Positions 12,601 through 24,600 of a stretch of 64,000 nt of DNA are shown here, piece by piece. How positions within the stretch are numbered: the first letter of the stretch is position 1; each line of letters begins with the position of its first letter. The notes beneath the pieces are model-generated. The model saw nothing but the letters and a program-made list of their open reading frames with translations. It had not been told where the DNA came from and ran no database searches. This DNA is from Durusdinium trenchii (Eukaryota; Sar; Dinophyceae; Suessiales; Symbiodiniaceae). The translations under genes were made by a program, and so were the position numbers. The stretch covers positions 1,584,238 through 1,648,237 of the forward strand of contig CAXAMN010026361.1 in NCBI GenBank assembly GCA_963970005.1, given 5' to 3'.

Positions 12601-15600
12601 GCCATATGTTCTCGCAGCTCCAGAACCTCAACTGGAGAAGCATGGCGCCGGATGTCCGGAGGAGGAAAATGGACGAAGCCGTTCACCATCTTCATACGAG
12701 CGTAGAGCTGTATGTCAAGCAGCATCGCTCAGGAAGAAAATTCCTCCACGAGGCACCTTGGTCCGCAACTAGTTGGAAGGATGAGAAAGTTGCAGCCTTA
12801 GCAAAGGAAGATGGAGTGTTCATAGTGAAGGGTCCAATGTGCAGGTGGCAAATGATGGCCACTGACCGAAGAGGACTCCAAGGCACCGGCTATGTGAGAA
12901 AGGAGACCGGTTGGATGACCAACGATGAAGGGTTGGCCAGAGTCTTGCAAGGAGTCTGCTCGAATGAATCGGGCAAAGGACCATGGCACCGACACATCCA
13001 TCTGATCGGAGGCATTGCAAGGCAGGCAGCGGTATACCCACCGCAGCTCGTGAAAGCAGTGCAGAGGAGCCTGCGTGACACGTTAGCCGAGAAAGGTGAG
13101 TTGAACACCTTTGATTTGTTTGCAGCAGGCCCAGTTCCACAGATGCCTCTGATGGACCCAGAGTTCGAAGAAGTCTACATGGATGATGTGAACGGCGGCA
13201 TTTTGCCAGCCGAGAAAGTGAAAGAGGCAAGACGCCTTGAGATGGATTATTTGAAAGAAAAGCATGGTGTTTATGTGCCCCGGCCGAGAGCCGAATGTTT
13301 TGAGGAAACGGGGAAGCCCCCGATTCCAGTCAGATGGTTGGACACCAACAAGGGAAATCCAACAAACCCGAACTATAGGAGCCGATTAGTTGTGCGTGAG
13401 ATAAAGGCAAGAAAGACCAAAGAAGAACAATTGCCAGCCAACTTGCTTTTCAGCAGCACGCCCCCATTGGAGGCGATGAGACTGCTGTGCTCGTTGTGGG
13501 CAACAAAGAGAAAGTCCTGCCACAACCAGCCGCTGAAGCTGGGCCTGTGGGACATCTCACGAGCACACTTTTATGGAACTCCGAAGAGAAAGATCTACAT
13601 AGAGCTGCCGCCTGAGGACGAAGCCAGCAAAGATGGGCAAACCTGTGGACTTCTTGTGAAGTCGATGTATGGAACACAGGACGCTCCAAATATCTGGCAG
13701 ACGCACTACACAGAGACTCTGCAGAAGGCTGGTTTCCGCAGAGGCTTGTCAAATGCGTCAGTCTTCTACCAAGAAGCTTGGGACGTCAGAGTGATGGTGC
13801 ATGGAGATGACTTCCTAGCGCTTGGAGACGCCCAACACTTGGAGAAGCTCAGCCAAGTCCTCAAAGATGCCTATGAGCTGAAATGTCTCGGAATTCTTGG
13901 AGACGAGGATGGAGACCGAACAGAAGCTCATTTTCTGAATCGGTTAATCCGAGTTGATAAGAAGAACGGCAAAGGATCAATTGTGATCGAAGCCGATCGG
14001 AGACATGTTGATCTTTTGATCCAGGCATTTGGTCTGGAGAAGGCAAATGGTGTAGAATCACCAGATGTCAAGAAGTCGGCAGATCAGCAGATGCTGGAAA
14101 GCCGCAGTCCGCTGCTTGATAAGAGCGAGGCATCGAAGTATCGTTCAGCTACGATGCGTGCTGCATATTTGTCCCAAGATCGACTCGATATTGGACACGC
14201 AGTCAAGAACCTTGCTCGAGGTATGGTATCACCAACAGAAGCCAAACTTGCTGACTTGAAGCGTCTCATCAGGTACTTGAAGAAATACCCTGATGTTGGC
14301 AATGTTTTGGCTCGCAACAGACACCCTCAAGGCTGAGGGTGCAGGTCGATGCCGACCATGGTGGTGACGCTGTGACGCGCAAAAGCACGACTGGCATGTT
14401 GCAATGTACGGCATGCGCGCGTTGAAACACAGTAGTAACATCCAATCCACTGTAGCCCTTTCTACAGGTGAGAGTGAATACTACGCACTTGTGAAGGGAG
14501 GATCTGTGGGCTTAGGCCTCCAAAGCCTATGCGCAGACCTTGGTTTGGATTTGGGAGTCACCATCGAAGGCGATTCCAATACAGCCAAAGGAACTGTGAA
14601 AAGAGTGGGTTTGGGTAAAGCCAGACACATCCAGACTCGCTACCTATGGTTGCAAGAAAGGGTCGCCGAGGGCCACTTGAAAGTGCACCACGTTCCAGGT
14701 CTCAAGAACAAAGCCGATGTTTTGACCAAATCGGTTCCTGGGGTGCAGCTTCGCAAAACTATGGAGGATCTGCAATATGCATTTCTCAGCAAGCGAAGCA
14801 AAGGACAGTTAGATGTTTTGGAGTAAGGTCCCTGGCCAAGCTCCACTACCACAACTGAAAGTGGCTAAGCAGCGAAGAGTTTCACATGTTTACTTTTAAG
14901 CTTGCGCAGCAGTACAGTGCTTTGCAAGAGGAGGAGTGTTTGTATGTACAGCCCATATATACTCCGCTAGGTTACTGCAGACACGTGACTCATGACGTGT
15001 TTTGGCTCAAGGGAGAAAAGGCGTTCCGAAACGTCGAAACTCTGTTTTCAGTATGTATGTATGTTCTGTTCTGTTCTGTTCTGTTCTGTTCTGGTCTGGT
15101 CTGGTCTGGTCTGGTCTGGTCTGGTCTGGTCNNNNNNNNNNCTGGTCTGGTCTGGTCTGGTCTGGTCTGGTCTGGTCTGGTCTGGTCTGCCTGCCTGCCT
15201 GTCTGTCTGTCTGGTAATGTAATGTAATGTAACGTAACGTAAACGTAAGCGTAAACGTAAACGTAAAGGTAATGTATGTATGTTATGTAATGTTGTGTTG
15301 TGTTGTGTTGTGTAATGTAATGCAATGTAACGTAATGTAATGTAAGTTAATGGAATGGAATGGAATGGATTGGATTGGACTGTATGTATGTAGGTAGGTA
15401 TGTATGTATGTATGTAGGTTCTGAGTTGCTTGGGGGTGCCCTTTTTTATCCGTGGAAAGGTCTAGTTGCCGGACTCAAAAGGGCACTCCATATGGGGTGC
15501 ATGATGCCATCTGTTGAGGGCATGAGAGAGAGCAGATTGCAGCGGGCAAGCGTTGACTTGCTAGGGGGTGCCCTTTTTTGACGATCAAGAGGCCTCGTTG

Positions 15601-18600
15601 CTGGACTCCATGAAAGTACTCTTTGCCCAATGTTACCCAGTCACTCATCTTGCACGCCAAGTCTTTGAGTCCATCTACAGGACATGAACAACAAGCAGCG
15701 AACAAACGCCAGGCTTGCCCTAACCCAGAGGGCGGGTTTCGTCCCCTCCCTTCTCAAGTATATATATATATATATGTCTGTGTGTGTATACAACTTGAGT
15801 GACCTCTATTTACACCGCTTCGCGGTCGAAGCCGCCCGCACGGATACTGTGCGTTTGTCTGTCTTGGTCCGTCTGAATGTCTCGGTCCGTCTGTCTCGGT
15901 CCGTCTGTCTCAGTCTGTCTGTCTCGGTCGGTCTGTCTCGGTGGGTCTCCACAGGGGCAAACATACAGGATGTCAATAATGCAGTCTCACTCGGGCAGAG
16001 TAACCGACATCACCGATGGCTTGCTGATTTGTCGCCCGTCTTTAAAGATTTTAAAGCCTCAAAGACACAGCGCCCTAGAGCTAAAACTTAAGCTGTGCCA
16101 TCTGTTTCTCTGCTTATATATCCGGTGACGTCGTGAACATCCAGACTCCAGGTGGGGTTCTTGAAGATTCGTGCGTGAAAGCGCATCGCCGTGGACCAAA
16201 TAAATCGCTTCGATGACCCTCCCCAGGCAAGGCTGTGCGATGGGCGATTTGGCATTGGCGCAGGTGGCCGAGCTCCTGCTTCGCTGCGCGGCCCAAGCGA
16301 GAAGACTTGAGGGCGACACTCTGCACTGCTGGGTCACGCGCCAGGACCTGGCCACACACTTGGAGGAGCGAATTTTTGTCAGTATCAGATAGGTGATCCG
16401 CTTAGACCATTTCAAGTCCTTTCAATTGCGGTTTGGAATTTTTGGGGGAATCAAGGTGGTCTGGCAGCTCCAGGACTGCGAAGCAGAACAGCAGGCAGTT
16501 CCGTTGCCCGAAGTGTCGGCCCTGAGTTCGTGGCCCAAAGTCACAGATGTCCTGCTGCGCGCAGGCATTTGTACCGCGATGGCTGGTGAGGGTCTTCCAC
16601 AAGTGACGCTCGAACTTCATAGCAGAGACGGCCCGGTGGTCCGCATCCGAGCGATGCCTCATGAGACCGCCCTCCAGGCCTCTTCTGAGGTGCTATTTGT
16701 GACACGGGGAAAGGCCAGTGAGGCTACTGAGAAGATCCCTGAAGCGATTGGATTGCCTTTTGATGCAGAGTTCTTCACCCTTCTGACTTCAGAGGCTACG
16801 ATACATGCCGTGGCAACTCATTTGTCCTTCGGACCAACGGAGCAACGTTTTGCTTTTCAATCTCCAGAGGCCAAGGAACAGATGTCTAGTATTCGCCGAC
16901 GCTTGCGCCAAGAGTTGCAGATGCTGCTGCGCGAGACCAAAAAAGTGGGACTCTTAGGCCGACTCTTACGTGGAGCCAGTGATGCATGGCAGGCTGAGAT
17001 GCTTTCAGAGATGCCAAACTCGGAGGAAGACGAGCTCCAGGAGCGCGCACAGAAGCGCCTGTGTTTGACTTGGGGTGACGGCCAAGCAGAAGAAATTGCT
17101 GCCCAGATGCGAAGCTTGTCCGAAGAAGACGGCCTCAAAGTGTTGATTCAGGTTTGTGATGTGGATGAACCAGTAGAGGGGCCATGCTTGGCCTTGCAGC
17201 TTCCCGCTGGTGTGCAAAATCGTGTGATCTGTGACAACTGACAGTTTCACACGTTCGCAGCGTCCTTTGGTCCTTTTTTACAAATGCACAGACACATTTG
17301 TTTCTGCATGTCGGAGCAATGCTTCTCAGGTGAGCCAAGAGCAGCTTGACAATGCCCGAAAGGCGGGTCCTGCGGCCCCTGCCAGGGTGAAGGCAATCAC
17401 TTGAGCAAATCGAGCAAATCAAATCAAGCAAATCACGCTGCTTCGTACAACATGTGAGAACAAACACTCTTGAAATCGTGCAAGACGAAATGCTGGAGGC
17501 CAAGATGGGGTTCTTGAAACAAATCGAACATCACCCTAGGTGAGAAATGGTGAGAAACTACGTGAAGTTGCAGTTAAGTAGAGGAACCAGCCGGAGTCTT
17601 GTCAAGCTCCTGCCTGCAGGTCTGGCAGCAGCTTCTCAGCAAGTCACACCATGTCCGGGTCTATATCGCCTACAGTGACTTTGAGGCTTTCCAATTTCTT
17701 GACTTCGAGCGCTACAAAACAGATGATGGACATGCTGCATGCTTATGGTTTCGACAGCAATGGGTTTGCCAAAGGGGATTGATCGGATTCACATTTGGTG
17801 TCCTGGCCCAGTGACTATGTAATTTTCAATCGTCAATATGTCACTTTTGGCCACAACACCTGCTTGTGTTTACAGAGTGAAAGAAGGGGACCGCATGGTA
17901 TTTTCTGCAAGAGTTGTACCTCACCGGCCTCCAATCCACTGGAACACACCAATGTCTTCACAAATCCTTCATGCACAAATGCACAAATGATTGGCAGTGG
18001 ACTATTTGACTCTCAATGCAATGAAGTGCCCAACCTGGCTTTCCAATCGAGAGCGATATGTGTTTCCTCGTGTTTCCTCTCAGTTCGCCCGCCGGCCAAA
18101 CTCGAGTCTCTCGATCTCCCAACACAGCTCGGGGACGTGAAGAACCCGCCCCAAAGACTCTCGCTTGTGACCTCGTTCCAGGCAGTGACGTGCCAATCGG
18201 TGGAGAAAGCCAGAGAAGCCTTGGAAGAAGGCCAGAAGCATTTCAAGGCCGCTCCGCCGCGCGAAGCGGAGCGCGAAGCGCGAAGCGCGAAGCGGAGCGG
18301 AGCGAGGCCGAGCGGGTTGTTCCAATGGTCTTCGTTTTGTGTCGATATGTCCTCTTCACAATGGGGGTCTTTTAAACATCTCAATACAAACTCATATCAT
18401 TGAACTGCTTGCGAGGTGTCTCAACAGGAACGCCACGGTTTCACCGAGCCTCAAAAGTTGTTCACCGATGCCGTTTGAGCTGGGGAAGACCGCTGTGTGC
18501 TGATGAGTTGGTGTTCTTCAACAAGTTCGGCTACCTGCTGACTGAGGTTGAAGACCGCAACGAAGAGCGAGCAATGCTCCTGGAACACTTGTCCGGTGTC

Positions 18601-21600
18601 CTAATGATCCTCACTGCAGCTTTTTCTCGGAAGTAGGGCCTGTAGGGGTAGTACGGTAGCACTATATAAACATTTTCGCTCCGCCTGGTTTTCATTGGTT
18701 TTCGTCTTCTTCCACCCAAGCAAACGTGTGGAGGTTCTTTGTTGCAAATTGAACATGGATGAGTCGATGAGGCTGAAGTTGGAAAGGGAATTGGGCGATG
18801 AGAAGTCCATCGAGGCCCAGCTGTCTCTGACCGACCGTTCGTAGCGAATCAATGAGCATAGGCAGACGTTTCCCCGTTCGTAGCGTTCTTGTTCCGTTCG
18901 TAGCGATGCCCTTTGCTCTGTTCGTAGCGTCCTTGTTCCTAGTAGTATGGCCAGGAGCCCCGTTCGTAGCGTCCTTGTTCCTACTTGTACCTGGCGTGGG
19001 TTCTTTGACCAATCTCAGAGATGCTTCGACGTCGCCCAGTTCCAGTTCCGGGCCGAAACAGCCAGGGCCCCCGTTCTCTCGTCGTGCGTCGTCTCCAGGC
19101 CGCTGAAGGCCGACAGGCCAAGCGTGAAAAGAAGAGGCCGGTGCAGTCTCGGGGCCGTCCGTCGGGACCTCCAGGGACCATCCTGTTACGCATGGCTTTG
19201 GGGTGAGCACGAAGTTTCTGGTTATGATTGCTTGTTAGCCACAGGCAGTTGCCCACTTATGTTGATGTCAAATGCAAGTTCATTTTTCACAAATGCATAT
19301 GTAGGAATGCATATGCACATATGAGCTTTGTACAAACGCATATCTACAGAGTGTGTTGTATTCTACAGTTATTCAATGCCACATGCCTGCCATTGTTTGC
19401 ATCTTGTATTGGGGGCCTGAGGGCCCTTAAGCCTTTGGCCTTAGGCCCTAAGGCTTAGGCTTGGGCTTAGGCCCTAAAGACGGGTTCTCATTAGGAGCGA
19501 AGAATTGGGAAATGGCAGTGATGGGACTTGAACTTGGGACTTGAACAGGCTTCTTGACTTCATATGAAATATGTATCATATGAGCATATGTCCTATGTGA
19601 TATTCATACTCTACTCTTTGTTTTAGTAACAGTAACAGTATTAGTTTGTTAAGTAACCATAACACACCGCAACACTCGACTCTGTCACTCTCTCTGTCAC
19701 ATTCCCTTTGTCTCTATCTATCTATCCATTGAGCTTGCGCCACTTGCAGCCCTGCCATCATACAGGTCAGCAGCAGTCAGCACAGCAGCTGCCAACTCTG
19801 CACACACATATTTTATCGGATCAGTGTCAGAGTCATTGGTCGGTGACGGTCACCTTGGAAGTAAAAGTGGTTGATCGACCATCTATTAATGTGTGATATG
19901 ATATGATATGACAAGAGATGGACCATGGACACGGATATGTGACATGTGACATGGTCACCACGGCAGCGGCAATGGCAATGGACACTGAAGACATCTCTGC
20001 CATGGCAGACCTTTTGCTTGCGTCGCAGCCGACCACAGAAGCTGCCAGCAGAGACATGGCAGCTGCACTGGTGTTGAACGAGTCCACTGCAGATGGTGAT
20101 GATGGCAGCAGTGACTCGTGTTCCCCACCAAGCAGTTTCGTGAGGAGACTTGTCCCTTTTAAACTGGGTTTTTTATTTAATGCAATATTGTTTCATTAGA
20201 CTCATTTAAGTTGGATTTATTCATTAGAGGTAGGCTCGACATGACACAAACGACATAGACATAGACTTAGACTCTTGACTTAGACTTCGACTCAGACAAA
20301 TTTATTGTTGCGTCCATGAATCAATAATCAATGAATAATGAATCATAATTAAACTTAAACACTGTAATTATATCAATAATCTATCCGCAGCCCAGGACGA
20401 CAAGTTGGTGGGCACCGCTGATCAAGAAGCATGTTGCCCACAGGGCGCCAGACACAGAGTCAGAGTCCTTGGAACCCCGTACTCTTTTGAGCGCATGCTC
20501 TGGAATCTTCGCAGAGGGTGAGGTCTTGAAAGCTTCTTGCTAGCAACAAACAAGGTAACGGGGTACGGGTACCGGGGAACGAGGAGGAGGAGGAGTGAGG
20601 ATGAGTAAGTAGTAATAATGGTAGACTTTCACTAAAACTAATGATTGATTCCCCAGTCCTGCAGTGAACTAAGACTAAGACTGTGACTAAGACTAAGACT
20701 AAGACTGGTGATGCAGGAGACTAGTGACTAGACTAGGCGACTTGACTAGACTCGACACCAACGGTACTTGACTTGACTTAACTGAACTTAGTTCACCAGT
20801 TAGCTGGCTGATTTGACTTTAACTTTGACTTTGACTCTGACTTTGACTTTTCCTTGGCCTAGGGCCTAGGCCTCTGCTAGCTGCTAGCTAGCGGCTAGGC
20901 TAGTGAGTGGCTATTGGGTACATAGCGCTCATGGCAGCCACTCACTCACCCACTCACTCACTGACTCATTCACTCAGGCTCTTGGCATACCGTTTCGGTG
21001 TGTCGCTGCTGCGGAGAAGAACGCAACCTACCGAGAGGTGATCATGCTGAACAACCATCAAACCATCACCCACCTGTTTGACACTTTGGTCTGATTTCTG
21101 AAAAGCATGCTTGTTTGACATCATATTGAAGGCGCACTGTGGCAATTAACTATTGCATGTCACTGTCTTGTTCTTGACCAGGGCGGCCAGGGTAGCGGGT
21201 GGAGAGTAGAGATAGGGGGTAGGTCGGTAGGGCTGGCAGTAGGTGTAACTGTGTAGCAAGAAGTAACTAGGTAACTAGGTCTTCAAAATTAAGTCTAAGT
21301 AACTAAGTATAAGTATAAGTAACTAACTAACTAACTAACTGACTGTTCTGGCTCCTGCTGGCCCAGAAGCCGCCCTATAACACAAACTTGCTGCAGCCCA
21401 GGAAACAGTTGAAGACCTGCTGCAATCAGAGCCACAGCCAGTGTGCACTTTGCATGACGCTCAAGATGATGGACATTGCCATTGCTCTCTCACTGGTAGC
21501 ATTGGTAATATATCTTTGATGGTGACTGGCTCACCTTGCAATCCATACAGCGCTGCCAGAACCAAAAGATTTGCTGATGGAAGCGTAGCCAATCACTCCA

Positions 21601-24600
21601 TGAACTCAACAACTATGGACACAGTGGTTCAGTTGTACGCGACATACGAACCACACACAGGAATCACCGAGCAGGTCAAAGGATTTGCGATGAGGTCAAG
21701 CACTGTAGATCCAAGATCGCCCTTCGATAAGCTTCTTTGTTGCGTATTCAGAAGTCGTCTTCACTGGGTCACTTATAGACTCAGACTCTAAACATGGGAG
21801 AGGAAATGAGAGGAATATATTTATTTATTGTATTTTTTTATTTGTTTTGAAATCTATATCTGACTGACTGACTGACTGGGCTCCAGAAACGGTGGACTCT
21901 AGGACTAGTGACTAGTGACTAGACTAGACTAGACTCGACTGGACTCGATTGACTCTAGACTCTAGACTCGACTAGACAACTAGACTAGACTAGACTAGAC
22001 TTGACTCTAGACATCTCTAGACTCTAGACTAGTGACACTAGAGACTAGTGACTAGATCTCAGACTTGTCATGTCTGATTGACACTTGATGCAATCGATTT
22101 TTTTGGAATGTGTGTTTCGCTCGCAAGGTTCATGGATTCAATGCGGGATCAGCAGTGGAAGCATGGCGGCTACTGGATGGTGCGGTTTGACCTGGATTCT
22201 GCAATCTGGCTCAAGATTTCGAGACCCAGGCCGGCTGGCAGTTTCGGTGTTTCAGTTTCAGTTTCATTTTATCATTTTGGTTTTCAGACTCCCAGGCTCA
22301 TTCTGAGTCTGAGTCTACTTGGTAACTGTAACTGTAACTGAAGCTGTAAGACTCGTGATGTAAGTCGTAAGCCAGCCTCCAGCCTGCAAGCCACAAGCCT
22401 TCCAATGGCCTATTACTGTAAGCTGTAAGTTGCAAGCAACAAGCTGTTGTAAGCCTGAAAGAACCTACTTGCAGCCATTTGTGCTCAACTCAAATCTAGT
22501 TGCTGGATGGTTCGGTATCGAAGGGCCTGATCCACACTACGCACTGAGCTCAATGGCGGCTGTTCAGAGTCAGAGTCCAGAATCGAAGTCCAAGGCCATG
22601 GCAGTCGAAGTTCTTCAATTTGCAAGGCACAGAGTCCAAGGACCACTTCCTTCCCTCTTGAAGAAGGAACCTTCACCGCTGTTGATTCCAGAAAAGGTTC
22701 ATGAGTTGCGGGCAGAAGCTATGAAGTGTCCATGCAACAGCTGCTTGAGAAAAGCCAGACAAGCAGCATTGAAGGCTTCGGTTGCGGCTTCAGCTTCCCC
22801 TCAGGTGAGGGCTCTTCGCAAAGCCGCCATCTTTGCGTCGGAAAAACGGGTCCAGTTTCGTGGTGTGGTGAAGACTGTTCAAATTGAGAAGATTGGAACT
22901 AAGAAGGTTCCAAGGGCAGCAGGTCCATCATTGTCAGAACTTAGAAAGCAGAAGAAGGTTCCAAGGGCAGCAGGTCCATCATTGTCAGAACTGCTCAATT
23001 CACTGGAGCAGCAGAGCAAGAAACCTTCAAACTACCGACCAGAGCTGCTTCCTATGTGGCGACTGCGAGCACAAGCAACGGTGCAATGAGAGCCCTCTGC
23101 TCTCTCAAACCTGTCTTGGGGCCTGGGGTGCAATGTGACTTCACCAGTCTGGGGTCTGGATGTGGTTTAGCTAGACTTCTTTGGGATGGCTGCTCCTGGC
23201 TTCTGCAGCTAGCCATCAGTCACATGGCATCCTGAGTCTGAGTGGCAGCTCCCGCATATGTTAATTAATTAGTGCAGTCAGTTAGTTAGTGCAGGCAAGC
23301 TGCCTGCAAGCTCTTTTCCAACCTGATCAGACAATAGTTGTCGATGAGTCAATGGTAGATGGTTGCCATTTTGCAACGCCCATCTTTGCCATCAATCAAT
23401 CCTTAGAGTCCAGTGGCTCTCAAACTACATGAGAGACACGGCTCGGCTGGGACTAGGACCTTAGGACATGAGTGGCTCTCAAACAAACAGATGAGAGACA
23501 TGAACACTTGGTAGGTAGACAGAACAATGTAGTCTGCTGACTCTGCCTTTTAGCAGTCAGGAGTGTCAAAAGATGGAGCAGTCACACAGATTTGCCAATT
23601 TGCCGATTTGCCACTTTGATGTTATGAGTCGAGTCTTCGCATTCGCTTTGCCTTCACGTGATTTAGTTTGGAGCATTGCATTGCTGGCATTTTTGAGTCA
23701 AACAGGACTCGACAGCTCAATCACTGTCTAAGTCTAAGTCTAAGTTGCTAACTAACACAACCAGAGATTTCAGATTGCGGCTGCTCGTGAGGCTGTATAT
23801 CGTTTTCCTCCGCAAAGACATCTATTCCAGGGATGACGTGCACAAGTTCAAGGGCTTGGTTCAGGAGCTGTCAGCTTGTTGGCTTGTTTTGTCTTATCGC
23901 TGGGCCCCGGGCCATGTCATGTGGCCCGCTGCACTTGTTTGGACACGAGTATCTGAGTATCTCTCCGCTCACCCTAGCCCTAGTAGGCCCTAGCCTTAGC
24001 CCTACTCGCCCTAGTCCTAGTCACTAGTTGTCACTAGTGACTAGCAGCTAGTACAGCTAGCTAGTAGAGAGTCTTGTCGGGCCTTGGCCAAGTTACTTTG
24101 TTGGCCTTGAAGCATGTTCTGTTAGTCACTGTTAGTCTGTTAGTCTTTTTGCTTCTGAAGCCTGGCTTTTGACAAGGGACAATAGCAAACAGGAGTCAGA
24201 GTATCAATGATATGATGCGCAAACAAATTTGACAACTTTGTGACAGTGACACTGTGATTTTGACTTACTTGCTTTGGTGTTTTGGTGCAACCACGTAACC
24301 ATGATTGCTACCGGGCAAAACTTCTCTGTCAATTAGATTAATGATTAGTCAGTCAGTCATGTTTGAATGAATCAAGAACCAATACTTTGTATATTCAATA
24401 GATTTCACTTCAATAGACTCAACAGACCAGACTCAGACTCAGACTCATGCTGGTGGTTGATTTTTTTTAGTTTTTAAGACTTGATTAAAGCAATTTTCCT
24501 ACTGACCTAGGGACCTAGGGATGTGTAGACTGACGCCATGGAGGATGATTTAGAAGAGGAAGACCTGTCAGAACTAGCTGATGGGTTGCTGGAGTATTGC

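Larger units (their letters stand above)
7144..15050 (+). mobile_element. Ty1/copia-type LTR retrotransposon, full length, frameshifted
   Basis: 7,907 bp bounded by two 114-bp LTRs that start TG, end CA and differ at one base (G7179 versus T14972). The internal order is extra ORF, Gag, protease, integrase, reverse transcriptase, RNase H; integrase before RT defines the copia group. A TGG directly follows the left LTR (primer-site position, 7258), and a purine tract AAGAGGAGGAG (14926-14936) precedes the right LTR. It sits inside the 15.3-kb CRNKL1 intron. No clean target duplication is visible: the left flank is (TA)n then ATGTG, the right flank GTATGTATG, both low complexity. Pol is split by several 1-base frame changes. 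Confidence 0.96.

Noticed and set aside
7139-15055. 5-bp target-site duplication for the copia element
   Set aside because: ATGTG on the left and GTATG on the right do not match, and both flanks are microsatellite, so no duplication is claimed.
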